DNA from: Auricularia sp. M13
Lineage: Eukaryota > Basidiomycota > Agaricomycetes > Auriculariales > Auriculariaceae
Length of the DNA: 64,000 nucleotides
Assembly (NCBI GenBank): GCA_037042915.1
Contig: CM073197.1
Span: forward strand, 3,410,001-3,474,000
Direction: 5' to 3'
Under the pieces are notes generated by a model. It was not told the DNA's origin. It worked only from the letters and a program-made list of their open reading frames with translations, and searched no databases. Every line of letters starts with the position of its first letter. Positions within the stretch are counted from its first letter, which is position 1. Shown one piece after another: positions 31,893 through 42,001 of the stretch. The translations under genes were made by a program, and so were the position numbers.

Positions 31893-34544
31893 ATGCAGCA
31901 GAACCAGCAGAACAAGCCTACCCCGACCGCCCTCGACCTCGAGATCCCACCCACCTTGGGCGGGGAAAAATTCGATGAGCCTGCGCAGCAGGTGCGCCTC
32001 ATTTCGCCGCTGTCTGCCCGCCAGTCTCCTCACGCGAACCTCGCCCTCCTCGCGCAGGCCGCCGCAGCAGTCCGCGATGCAGACTCTGTCACCTCTGGAC
32101 ACGATGAGGTGATCGACGAGCCAGAGCAGCGCGGTCACGTGAGAAAACACGGCGAATTCGCGCCCGGCGGCACCCCCGCGGCCGACCGCGTCGCGCGCGC
32201 CGAGCGCTGGGTTCGCGCACACAACTCGGTGTCAGAACTCGGCCAGAGCGACAGGGAAGACGGCGAGGACCTCACGGCCTTGGGCCAGTCCACGAGGATC
32301 CCGCCTGGTAACAACCTCGAGACCGCTCACGCACACGCCGCTGCCGCCGGCCTCTCTGAACTCGGAGACGCGGGAGCCGAGTCCTTCGCCATCAACAGCG
32401 AGCCGACCGCGCCTGCAGTGCCCCCGGGCCTCGATATCCCCACACAGCGCCCCGTCGGGACACAAGCCGGCAACCAGCAGCAGGCCACTGCGGCACACCT
32501 CGCGAGTAGCACTGGAGACTTGCGCGAGTTCTATTGGCCCACGGTACGAACTTGCGAACTGGCTCGTAAAACGAGGTCTGATACATCTCCAGCCCGGCGA
32601 AGCAGCCTTCCGCACGGGCAGCGGTCTGCCCCTTCCCCGCGACAGCAAAACAGGCCGCCTCCTGCCCTTCAAGCCGCCCGCCCGCGTCGCTCCACCGCAT
32701 GCGTCGGTGCCGGTGACCAATAATCAGGGCAGACGCCGCCTCGTCAATCATGACTTCGCCAGGGGCCCGCCGGGCTCCTTAAAAATGCCCCCCCCGCCGC
32801 TGCCGGCGGCTTGGCAGCGCCCCGCGCTCGGACCTGAGCCTCTGCCCTTTGTAGAGGTTAGCGGAAAGTGCAGTTGCGCCCGCAGGTTACTCATATGCCT
32901 CAGGATGATACGGAATGGCGCCCATACACGCAGACCATGCCGAGCGCCGACGACGAGGAACTGGGCTCAGCGTCGATGGACATCTCCACGGAACTCTCCA
33001 ACGGCGCAGGCTCAGCGGCGGTGAAATATGACGAGGACGACAACGACTCGTGGCTCCACACGAGCATCGGTGCTCCGATGGCCGTGTACTCCCCGCCACC
33101 ATCCCCGTCTCTCCGCGCGGCGGAACGCCTGCGCCAAGGCCCTCGCGCAGGACGAGAGCAGCCGTCGAGGCAGGGCCCGGACGCTGGCACTGGCACCCGC
33201 GTGCCCGAGGCGACGAAGGGGAACTCAGCGCGCCCCCTGCACGAGCAACAAGACACTCCGCTTGCCACCCAGGCTGCCGCTCCGCACGCCGCTATGAGCG
33301 TCCACGACGGCTTCACCACGGACGAGGACATGTACGTTGACGAACCCGCGCCCGCCGGCCCAGCTCCGGACGCGGACGTCTCAGACGTGGGAGACGACTT
33401 GAACCAAGGCGAGGCCGGCGACGAGGAGCTGGCGACCGAGGAAGACCGCCGAGTTGCGGCACACATCGACCCACTCTTCGACCGTACAGAGGTCCCCATG
33501 CGCGCGTCCCCCCCGTGCCACGAGACCATTGACGGCAAGAACGCTGGGGAACTCTGGGCAGGCGTAGACCCGCAGGTGCTCTCGGACTGGGACAACATCC
33601 CAGGCGGCTTCGGGATCCGGGTACACAGCGTCGACGGCGACACCAACGTCGCCGACATGAACAAGGTGCAACTCAACATCGACCTCCAGAACACCGTCAG
33701 GAGGACGACGCCGGGAAGCCAGATGCTGCTCGCGCCCGGCCGTGCAGCCCAAGGTGCTCAGCCCGCCGAGCCCGGGCTCTTCCTCGCGCACAACGTCGAC
33801 GCAGTTACGACAGCAGCGTGGACGGGCAGAACCTTCATGCAGATCGGCAAGTACTGCTTGGTCATCTTCGCCAAGAAACACGGGGACTCCAACTTCATCG
33901 GCACCTTCGCAGACTCGTCCGCCCCCTGCCCGAAGGTGCAGAGTGGCCTCCGTGTGCGCTGCCGCTCAGCCATCAAGATCCGTACCGTCTTCCGACGCAT
34001 CGAGGCTGCACACGCAGGCGAAGGCAAACGCGCGTACAAGGCGTTCCTCAAGAATCTCGAGGTGCGCCCACTCGTAATCACACCGCGAGGCCCGGGGCGC
34101 GTCCAAGTGGTGGAATACAACGTCTACTCGGGCCCGATCACCTACGAGGTCACCAAGGAGGACGGAACGAGGGAGCTGGCCACTATTTCCCAGGACCAGC
34201 GCCGCGAACTTTTCGACGCGGTCATGGAACTCTCGGTGCCGGATGCGCTTCACGGCGCAGCAGTCAGACGGAGCCCGGGACTAGCCATGTACAACTGTGG
34301 CATTTGCAAAGCATCATCCCACCCGAGAGGAAAATGCTCGGCGCTCACCATACCTGGCTGGGGTCGCCCCCGCCAGCCGCGCCCAGCCCCTCGACAGCAG
34401 CGCCACAAGTCGGACACCCCGCGGCCGCCTCGCCCAGGCCCTCAGCCTCCACGTGGAGGTCGCCCGCCGCGACCTGGCGGCCAGTACCTCAGCAAGAACG
34501 TTCGGACCGGTGGATCATGGAACCGCGCCGCTTATGGCGCGTAG
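31893..34544 (+). CDS. LINE ORF1, Gag-like with CCHC zinc knuckle
   Basis: The frame opens at the ATG 31893 (MQQNQQNKPTPTALDLEIPP) and ends at 34544, about 880 residues. The coding-looking frame moves by +1 near 32541 (…FYWPT then YELANWLVKRGLIHLQPGEA) and returns near 32865 before RPQVTHMPQDDTEWRPY, so the copy carries two mutually compensating frame changes or unannotated splicing there. A conserved block (GGFGIRVHSVDGDTNVADMN, FMQIGKYCLVIFAKKHGD, RCRSAIKIRTVFRRIEAAH) precedes the zinc knuckle CGICKASSHPRGKC (C-x2-C-x4-H-x4-C) and a Pro/Arg-rich tail. ORF1 proteins of this type bind the LINE RNA. Confidence 0.82.
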
Positions 34545-35288
34545 CTCGCCACCGCCCTAACAGCCCGCGCAGGCGCAAATCTTTTTCCCCTTCCTCAAGT
34601 ACCCCCATCCCCCCCTGTTTTTGCTTGCACAACGTCACCTCCCGTCCCCATCTCCCCTTCCCCCGGCCATCTATTCACGCAGCAGCGGTGACTGCCAAGC
34701 GCGTCGCCCCCTTTCGATGCATTCACGCACATTCGCCCCATTCATCGCTTTCATCCAACGTCGCAGCCTGTGACCGCACACGTTGCACGACCCGGTAGCC
34801 TGTTTTTTTTCGATAAAATCACAGTCAAATAGCCAGCCAAGCAATACGATTTATTTTCATGGCAGCTCAGAAGTGTGCGAGCGATGGGCCGCCTGAAAAA
34901 GAGTGCAAAAATTCCCCAGATCAACTGCGTCTCCGCACTCAGCTCTCCAATAAGGCGAGCTATGAGTCCAGTTGGTCGAGCACCCCCGCTGCTGCGTGCC
35001 GGCGCAACCAGGGGGGCGCTGACCTTTTTGAGCTTTGTACTATCTCTGAGTAGTACCTCGGAGGCCCTCACATACTGCCATGGCAGGAAAGGCCCCCGAG
35101 AGCGGTGACTTATTCAAGTCGGGGCTGCCCGCGTGGAGACACTCAAGCTAATAGGAAGCTGTGTTGTCCGGCAAGACCAGTGGAACGAATTAGCATGGCC
35201 CACCGTGCTGGCCGGTTGCCAGCTGTGCGACAAGGGTGCACTGGCCCTGTAAGCGAGATTCTCAGTGCAACCAAAGGAACTACATTAT
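34545..35288. other. Inter-ORF region of the LINE
   Basis: 744 bases between ORF1 stop and the ORF2 ATG. It contains a pyrimidine-rich stretch around 34580-34640 but no supported ORF. How ORF2 is translated (re-initiation or read-through) cannot be told. Confidence 0.5.
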
Positions 35289-38200
35289 ATGCAATCTACT
35301 CACGGTGACAATAACAGGTCAGGCAAGAAGTCGTCGATGCCCGGACCCTTACGTGAGTCTCCCGCTGCACGTACAGGCGAGGATGGGATCGACGAGCTGG
35401 CAGGCGGGAAGGGCTCTGGGCTGCGGACAGCCTCAGGACCTGGGGAAGAGCGTACTTCGAATCTCAACGAAGGTGCTGCAGCAGCTCGCGGTAAAAACGT
35501 CTCCTCGACCTCTCCCCATGTCTCACCACGGACACGCACATTTGCGGATCGATATCATACGGAGAATCACTCTCATGCCACACCAGGCACACCTCTTGGC
35601 CCTGAGGGAGCCGAGAGCGAGCTCGAACAGCTTACCACAACACACACCGAGCTACCAGCCGACGAGCGAGTCCAAACACCAGAGGGCTGGGCCGTGGAGC
35701 CCACGCAGGATACTCCCTCAGCGGGTACGCACGGGCATCATACGTCGTCGTCAAACTATGACTCTACACAAGCACCGTCTACATCAGGCACGTCTATGGG
35801 CGAACATCATACGCTCCCCACGAGCAAAAAGAGGACCAAGGCCTACCTCACAATTGCCTCTGAGAATATTCGCGGTAGGGGGGCCCTCAGCATCGGAAAG
35901 AGTGTGAAATGGCGCAGACTGTCCGAAGACATTCGCGCTCAGAAGATCGGTGTTATGGCTCTTCAAGAGACCCACATGAACGATGAACACGTTGGTCAGG
36001 CCGAGGCACTATATAGAAACCTTTGCATATTCAATACGTCGCTACCAGACAATCCGACGGGAGCGGGAGGTGTCGCAATTGTCCTGAACAAATTGCTAAC
36101 GAATACGAAATCGGCGAAGCACTCTGTGCTAGTGGAAGGGAGAGCGATAGCAGTCGAATTCGAGTGGCATAGAGGAAAACATCTCTGCGTCTTGGCGGTG
36201 TATGCTCCGACAGACAAAGTTGAGAATAAGACTTTCTGGAAGGTGGTGCGCAAGAAGGTGTGTTCGCCGCACTTCAGTCTGTCCCGTCCGGAAATCGTAC
36301 TAGGGGATTTCAATTGCGTTGAAGACCCGATTGATAGATTTCCTGCAAAATTGACACCGATAGATAATCCAGAGTCGCTGACGGCCCTCAGAAGGTCCCT
36401 GAAAGTGACCGACACATGGCGCGAAACTTTCCCAGATACGATCGAATGGACGTGGCGAAATCCCACCAGGTCGGCGATGTCGCGCCTGGACAGAATATAT
36501 ATGGGGGGAGCGCTAGCCTCTTCATCCCGGGAGTGGATGATTCAGATCTCAGGCCTGACGACAAGTGATCACAGCCGTGTGTCAGTACGCGTAGCCCACT
36601 TGGATGCACCTGAAATAGGCCCAGGACGATGGGCCATGCAAGCCTCGATGATTAAAGACCGTAAGTTCATGTCCCTGGTAGACGAGATTGGAAAGACGGC
36701 CACCGCGAACATGAAGGAGGTCACTGGATACAAAAGGACGGCAATGAAGAATCCCCAGACCATCTGGCATCAGCTCAAGGCCGAAATCACATCAGCTGCG
36801 AAGTCCAGAGCGAAGGAAATAAACTGTGCTCGCCAGTCGAAGCTGAAAATCGCCGAGTCCAAGCGCGTAGAGGTCCTCACACAACTACAGGCTTCAGGAC
36901 CAGGAGACCAACGCGACGTGCTCGGACGGGAGCTGCGCAAAACAGAGCTAGACATAGAAAGGCTGAGGGTTCAGGATTTTGACAAACGCTTCGCACAACG
37001 ATCGGCAAGCAACTGGGCGGCGGTGGAGATGATGACCAAGTCGTGGTTCCGCTGGCATAAAGACCCTGCACCGCGCGATACCATAGCCACTCTCAGGCTC
37101 CCAGAGGACTCAGGCCAAGGTTTCACAACAGACTCGAAGCGAATGGCGAAGGTGGCACGTGACTACCACGAGAGTATCCAAGCGGTGGATTTAGATGTAG
37201 ACGAAGGAGAAAGGGAAGCTGCGACGCGCGAAGCGCTTCGCCACATACTGCTCCCTGCTACACCCGTCGTTGTGGAAGAACTAGGGCGGGGAATCTCCAG
37301 GGAAGACGTGGAGGAATCGCTTAGAGCAGCGAAGAACGACTCTGCGCCGGGCCTTGACGGATTGATTTACGAGCTGTGGAAGGAACTCAGGCGCAGGCAT
37401 ACGGCCGCTCAGAAGAAGAATCAACTTGCCTTCGACGTGATCGGGGCGCTGCAAATGGTCTATGGAGACATTGAATCGAACGGTGTGGACAGCAATACGA
37501 CCTTCACGGATGGATGGCTATGCCCCCTGTACAAAAAGGGTGATAGAAGCGAGATCTCAAACTATAGGCCCATTACCCTCTTAAACACGGACTATAAAAT
37601 ATATACGAAGGCGCTTGCCCTCAGGCTCGCACGCGCGGCGCCTGGCATCATTCATGAATCTCAAGCCGGCTTTGTTAAGGGACGGAGTATTACGGACCAG
37701 ACAAAACTCACCACCTTGATTATTGAATACGCGGAGGTGTCCTGCGTGGACGGGGCTATAGTAGCCCTTGACCAGGAGAAAGCCTACGATCGAGTTCGCC
37801 ATGATTATCTGCTGACAATACTACGCGGATATAAGTTCCCAGAAAGTTTTATTAGAGTAGTAGGCTCACTGTACGCGCACGCGAAGACGGCGGTCATTGT
37901 AAATGGCTGCATCAGTGAGAAATACGCAGTTACGAGGGGAGTCAGGCAGGGCGACCCCCTCTCCTGCTTGCTTTTCAACCTCGCTATCGAACCGCTGTCG
38001 GCCATGCTGAGAACCTCTGCCCTGCGCGGAATTAGTGTCCCAGGCCTCACGGAGAAATTGATAGCATCACTTTACGCAGACGATACGACTGTATACCTCT
38101 CAGCCAACGATTCGTATACCGCCCTTGGCGAGATCCTGCGCACCTGGTGCCTAGCCTCCGGGGCGAAATTCAACATTAAAAAGACTGAGATAATCCCTAT

Positions 38201-40718
38201 AGGCTCGCCAGAATATAGACAGACCGTAATCCAGTCGCGCCGCCTAAACGAAATAGATGTCGCATTCGAAGATCAGGTAAGAATTGCCCGAGATGGTGAG
38301 CCAACACGGATCCTAGGAGCCTGGCCGGGAAATGGAGTCGGAGTAGTCAATGCGTGGTCGTCGATATTAGACAAGCTGGAAGACACACTGACACGATGGG
38401 CGCGGTCCAAACCGTCGCTAAATGGTCGTAGTATCGTATCCAGAGTCATCATTGGGGGACACACCCAATTCCTGACAGCAGCGCAGGGAATGCCACAGAA
38501 TGTGGAACGAAAGCTGGACAAGATGACTTTAAACTTCTTCTGGGGTAGCACAAAACGGCACCCGATAAACATGGCAACACTGCGCACGCTGCGAGATGAG
38601 GGTGGCATGAACCTCTTCCACGCGGAGGAAAGGAACGAGGCGCAGTACCTCGCCTGGATAAGTGCATTCATGGCGCCCGAGGGCTCAAGACCAGCCTGGG
38701 CAGTGGTGGCGGAAAGAATCTTTGAAAAGGCCATAATTGCAGAGCAGCGGGAGCGGATCCCCGCGGAACAAAGAACGAATCCGTTCTACCAGGATTGGCG
38801 CCCCAATATGGCAAAGCTGCATTTCATCCTAAAGCAGATGATTAGGACGGCGAGGAAGTACGGCATCACGGTGGACGCTCCACTGCTGCCACTCCCAGTC
38901 CGCGAGAAGGCCCTGATATGGTCGCACCCTGCCCTACTGGGAAAGGAGATAATGCACCACAAGAGGGGAAAATTGAGATGCCTCAGAACGGCGCACGCGG
39001 TCGCGACGGTTGAGGACCTTGAAGAGATCGCGGAACTCGACTGCCAGGATCACACCGGGAGAAGCTCCTGCCGCTGTGAGAACTGCCTAGCAGACCGAGC
39101 GGAAGGGTGCAGGAACCCCGCGAGATGCCAGGAGTTAGCCAGCGACATACTCAGCATGATCGCCGAAAAATGGAATACCGCCACCTCAGACACAACGCCG
39201 GGAGAGGAAGTCTGGAAGGAACTGCTGCCATCGCGTGAAAATGCGATAAAAACGGGTCGCCCGATAGCTTTCGACCCGGTTATAACGTACGCGGCTCGGG
39301 CAGAGGACCTCGGTAGAGTCTTCGTGGACTCAATTGCGCTGCGACGACGCGAGGCGGACGAAGTTCTGCGCTCCTCGGCGGGGATGCGGGATCCAGTACC
39401 AGAGAACGGGAGCCGAACAGAGATCATTATCTGTGCGGCAATGGTCCATGCAGACACGGCTGATGCGAAGAGCGGATTCTCCGTCCACTTCCCAGCCCAG
39501 GACTATGAGGACATGTTCCATAGCTGCACAGGCCCGGTCCAATCCTATGTGCATGCGACCGCAATCGCGATCTGCGCGGCCCTGTCAGCCGTCGACCTCA
39601 AGCGCCCAGTACACGTGAAGATGCCGTGCAAAATCGTCACGGATGCCATGACCATATCCCGCCGCAGACACGAGGATAGGGGTTGGCAGGATTTACATGA
39701 GGACGGGCCGGCCCTGAGAGCAGCAGTAGCAATACTTCGCCGCCGCAATGCGGCGACGACATTCACACATGTCACAAAGCGAAAAATGGCGGACGATGCA
39801 GAAGTCAAGGACAATGTCCAACGTGCGGCAAATGCAGTCCTATGGGGAGCCGCGTACGAGTGGGATCCCAAAGATGTTGTCAACTTTGACCTCCCGGGCC
39901 TGAGTATTCAGAACCTGCGACAACGCACGGCGCACCAGGCCATAAAAACAGCAAAGTTGATGAACCACAAGATGCGACGAGCCACAGCTGCGGTACTGAG
40001 CCGTGTTAAGACAGATATTAGGCGGGCGTGCGGAACGGCACCGACGAACAAGCAACTTTGGACCGGCGTGCGGAGCCGAGATATATCACCGGGCGCGCGC
40101 GTATTTCTCTGGAAAGGGCTACACGACGCCCATAAAGTAGGGCGATACTTTGAAAAGATGCCGGAGCCTTGGAAGAGCCGCGCAATGTGCCCAACCTGTC
40201 ACGTGACAGAATCGATGGAACATATCATGCTGGAGTGCCGGGATTCGGGCCAAGCCACAGTATGGAAGCTAGTAGAACAATTCATGAACAAGAAACAGAT
40301 CTCGGTGAAGCCGTCCATAGGCACAATATGGGGATGTTCAAGCGTCAGACCAGCCGGTTCCTGGGGACAGCGCACGAGTGGGCACGCACGTGCCTTCAGA
40401 ATAGTCGTGTCTGAGTCAGCCTTCTTGATCTGGAAACTCAGATGCTCGAGGCGTATCGAGCACGGTGAAGATGTAAATTGGAGCTGGACAGTGGACCAAA
40501 TCGTCGCGAAATGGAAGAAAATGCTGAAATCCAGAGTCCTTCTGGATTACAAGCTAATGGACAAGCGGAGGTTCGGCAACAGGGCGCTTGACCCCGGCCT
40601 CTGCTGGATGACATGGCGTAATAATACGGAATACAGGCCGTATGTCTCAGGGCATAGCAACAATGATCCCGGGGTTTTAGTGGGTATGGAAGAGCAAATT
40701 GCGAGCGGCGTCGGCTGA
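35289..40718 (+). CDS. LINE ORF2: endonuclease, reverse transcriptase, RNase H-like, zinc finger
   Basis: Uninterrupted frame of 1809 residues from the ATG at 35289 (an upstream GTG at 35265 is in frame). Residues 1-190 are a Ser/Thr/His-rich extension. About 190-425 is an APE-type endonuclease: ASENIRGRGA, ALQETHM, GRAIAVEFEW, VYAPTD, VLGDFNCVED, MSRLDRIYM and TSDHSRV. Reverse transcriptase follows: GWLCPLYKKGDRSEISNYRP, QAGFVKGRSITDQ, ALDQEKAYDRV, GVRQGDPLSCLLFNLAIEPL, and the catalytic YADD near residue 928. Residues ~1380-1520 resemble RNase H (AAMVHADTAD, KIVTDAM) but the usual helix Glu is not obvious. The C-terminal finger is CPTCHVTESMEHIMLEC near 1633. All core motifs are intact. Confidence 0.96.
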   Translation: MQSTHGDNNRSGKKSSMPGPLRESPAARTGEDGIDELAGGKGSGLRTASGPGEERTSNLNEGAAAARGKNVSSTSPHVSPRTRTFADRYHTENHSHATPGTPLGPEGAESELEQLTTTHTELPADERVQTPEGWAVEPTQDTPSAGTHGHHTSSSNYDSTQAPSTSGTSMGEHHTLPTSKKRTKAYLTIASENIRGRGALSIGKSVKWRRLSEDIRAQKIGVMALQETHMNDEHVGQAEALYRNLCIFNTSLPDNPTGAGGVAIVLNKLLTNTKSAKHSVLVEGRAIAVEFEWHRGKHLCVLAVYAPTDKVENKTFWKVVRKKVCSPHFSLSRPEIVLGDFNCVEDPIDRFPAKLTPIDNPESLTALRRSLKVTDTWRETFPDTIEWTWRNPTRSAMSRLDRIYMGGALASSSREWMIQISGLTTSDHSRVSVRVAHLDAPEIGPGRWAMQASMIKDRKFMSLVDEIGKTATANMKEVTGYKRTAMKNPQTIWHQLKAEITSAAKSRAKEINCARQSKLKIAESKRVEVLTQLQASGPGDQRDVLGRELRKTELDIERLRVQDFDKRFAQRSASNWAAVEMMTKSWFRWHKDPAPRDTIATLRLPEDSGQGFTTDSKRMAKVARDYHESIQAVDLDVDEGEREAATREALRHILLPATPVVVEELGRGISREDVEESLRAAKNDSAPGLDGLIYELWKELRRRHTAAQKKNQLAFDVIGALQMVYGDIESNGVDSNTTFTDGWLCPLYKKGDRSEISNYRPITLLNTDYKIYTKALALRLARAAPGIIHESQAGFVKGRSITDQTKLTTLIIEYAEVSCVDGAIVALDQEKAYDRVRHDYLLTILRGYKFPESFIRVVGSLYAHAKTAVIVNGCISEKYAVTRGVRQGDPLSCLLFNLAIEPLSAMLRTSALRGISVPGLTEKLIASLYADDTTVYLSANDSYTALGEILRTWCLASGAKFNIKKTEIIPIGSPEYRQTVIQSRRLNEIDVAFEDQVRIARDGEPTRILGAWPGNGVGVVNAWSSILDKLEDTLTRWARSKPSLNGRSIVSRVIIGGHTQFLTAAQGMPQNVERKLDKMTLNFFWGSTKRHPINMATLRTLRDEGGMNLFHAEERNEAQYLAWISAFMAPEGSRPAWAVVAERIFEKAIIAEQRERIPAEQRTNPFYQDWRPNMAKLHFILKQMIRTARKYGITVDAPLLPLPVREKALIWSHPALLGKEIMHHKRGKLRCLRTAHAVATVEDLEEIAELDCQDHTGRSSCRCENCLADRAEGCRNPARCQELASDILSMIAEKWNTATSDTTPGEEVWKELLPSRENAIKTGRPIAFDPVITYAARAEDLGRVFVDSIALRRREADEVLRSSAGMRDPVPENGSRTEIIICAAMVHADTADAKSGFSVHFPAQDYEDMFHSCTGPVQSYVHATAIAICAALSAVDLKRPVHVKMPCKIVTDAMTISRRRHEDRGWQDLHEDGPALRAAVAILRRRNAATTFTHVTKRKMADDAEVKDNVQRAANAVLWGAAYEWDPKDVVNFDLPGLSIQNLRQRTAHQAIKTAKLMNHKMRRATAAVLSRVKTDIRRACGTAPTNKQLWTGVRSRDISPGARVFLWKGLHDAHKVGRYFEKMPEPWKSRAMCPTCHVTESMEHIMLECRDSGQATVWKLVEQFMNKKQISVKPSIGTIWGCSSVRPAGSWGQRTSGHARAFRIVVSESAFLIWKLRCSRRIEHGEDVNWSWTVDQIVAKWKKMLKSRVLLDYKLMDKRRFGNRALDPGLCWMTWRNNTEYRPYVSGHSNNDPGVLVGMEEQIASGVG

Positions 40719-40893
40719 GACGCCCAACTTCGAGCCCCACACTGCCTCAGAAGGGCGTGCTAAATGCGATTTCCCCGGGAGGACGCGTCAATTCACTCGC
40801 AGCGTGAAGCTGCCAACCTAGCTCTGACGACTTTGTCTACAGATAGACCCGATGCTGGACCACCATGTGGCCTCAGTACGAGTCGACGCTCCA

Positions 40894-40894
<1 letters not shown>

Positions 40895-40927
<33 letters not shown>
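40895..40927 (+). other. LINE poly-A tail
   Basis: Run of about 33 adenines at the end of the roughly 175-base 3' UTR, directly abutting the right target-site copy (40928-40941). Confirms 5'-to-3' orientation on the plus strand. Confidence 0.95.
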
Positions 40928-40929
<2 letters not shown>

Positions 40930-40941
40930 AATGATGTTTGC
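40928..40941 (+). repeat. Right copy of 14-base target-site duplication
   Basis: Identical to 29270-29283. The host gene frame runs straight from this copy into LKPIFTHASRNW, which is why it is accepted as the true 3' edge of the insertion. Confidence 0.88.
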
Positions 40942-42001
40942 CTAAAACCCATCTTCACCCATGCATCCCGGAATTGGTTTACGGTTGAGCAGGATCACCT
41001 CGACGATCTCGGCGTCAAGGCTTTACACTTTGAACTTTTGGATGAAAATCCAGCCGCTGACTCTTCCAGTGAGTGCAACGCACCTTTGCATTGTGAAAGC
41101 GCTCAAATTTCCGCAGGTCGTGCCGCCCTTATTCGCGCAGACAGAGTTTTTAGCGTTGGAGCGACAGGCGATAAGACCGCATCAGATTCCGCGGCGACGC
41201 AGGCATATATGACCCGCATCCAATCAACAGACCAGAAGGCCGCGGATACAAAGCAGACCGATCGCTATAAATTCCTCAAGCTTGGTCTTTCCTGGGAAGT
41301 TGAGAAGGGCGTTGCGAAAATGCTTAAAGCTCGCAGGGCCATACTCCCGATCGAATACAAGGTGAGACCTGTTTTTTCTTTTTGAAGGATGGCAACTCAA
41401 ATAGTATTCAGAAATATGGAGCGTTGCATTGGTACTATTTCGACCACCTCAGGAGGTGCCGTCATGCGCTCGGTTCCGACCCCGAAAAGGTCCAAGTCCT
41501 GACCGTACAACATCAGCCTAGTTTGGGCAAGGAACTCGTCGACAAGGACGTCGTTGCCCAGGGGGCGAGAAATCTTGTATACATCCTGAGGCAGGTCTTG
41601 CACTATTGCGATCGGTACGGCAGGAGAGAAATCATTATAAGCGATTACCAATCCACTGTGCTGCTTATTATTCCCGATGCCGCGTTTGTGGGGGGCAGCA
41701 TCAGCACCTCAGGAGCGACGGACAGGATTCCAATGTGGTTCATGCATATATTCAGTTGCACTGAGAAGTGAGTTACCCCATTTACGGTGTCGACTAGAGC
41801 TGATCATATGCACAGCACCAAGCTCAAGGAGGGACTCACGAGCCGCAATCTGATTACATGCTTTCTATGGCGGAATCTTGAATAATCTGTTACATCCGCG
41901 TTTGCTCGCGGAGACCTGAAGCCGTTAATGCGCTGGAGCGGAAGACATTAAACCGACGTCCGTAACTGAGCTAGTACACTGTACAATTACAAGAGATGCA
42001 A

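Larger units (their letters stand above)
29284..40927 (+). mobile_element. 11.6-kb insertion ending in a Tad-type LINE
   Basis: Bounded by the 14-base duplications 29270-29283 and 40928-40941 and ending in a poly-A run (40895-40927), as expected of target-primed reverse transcription. ORF1 (31893-34544) and ORF2 (35289-40718) lie in the 3' 9 kb; the arrangement (CCHC ORF1; endonuclease, reverse transcriptase, RNase H-like segment and C-terminal zinc finger in ORF2) fits the Tad1-like LINEs of fungi. ORF2 is uninterrupted and the duplication is perfect, so the insertion is young. The 5' 2.6 kb is unexpectedly long and contains two gene-like units; see those entries. A TATA-like CATAAAAG at 31843 lies 43 bases before ORF1. 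Confidence 0.85.
28602..41885 (+). pseudogene. Unknown host gene split by a MITE and an 11.6-kb insertion
   Basis: The first piece (28602-28866) reads through IDNDPALERFLNSPLPCYEL to NKSDKEFRA. A second piece resumes after the MITE with YWEPFITAMLTQSSLRAKF in another frame and is spliced (29214-29261) to LAHNDVC. The third piece begins right after the LINE poly-A with LKPIFTHASRNWFTVEQDHL, runs to ILPIEYK, then DGNSNSIQKYGALHWYYFDH, ISDYQSTVLLII and, after an intron 41768-41815, ends NLITCFLWRNLE at 41885. An ATG at 28563 also exists but lies 3 bases after the TATA box, so 28602 is likelier. The step at 41363-41388 would need an unusually short 26-base intron. The family is not recognised. 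The reading frame is disrupted at the MITE, so it is probably inactive. Confidence 0.7.

Noticed and set aside
31893-34544. ORF1 as part of an LTR retroelement because of the CCHC knuckle
   Set aside because: No long terminal repeats, protease or integrase; the poly-A tail, target duplication and endonuclease-RT order identify a LINE.
36000-39900. Minus-strand open frames inside LINE ORF2
   Set aside because: Antisense shadows of a strongly coding plus-strand frame.
41930-42000. Helitron 3' terminus near small palindromes (GTACACTGTAC with CTAG; CCGCG…CGCGG)
   Set aside because: Neither has the hairpin, 8-12 base gap and CTRR-then-T order expected on the minus strand, so no end is called.
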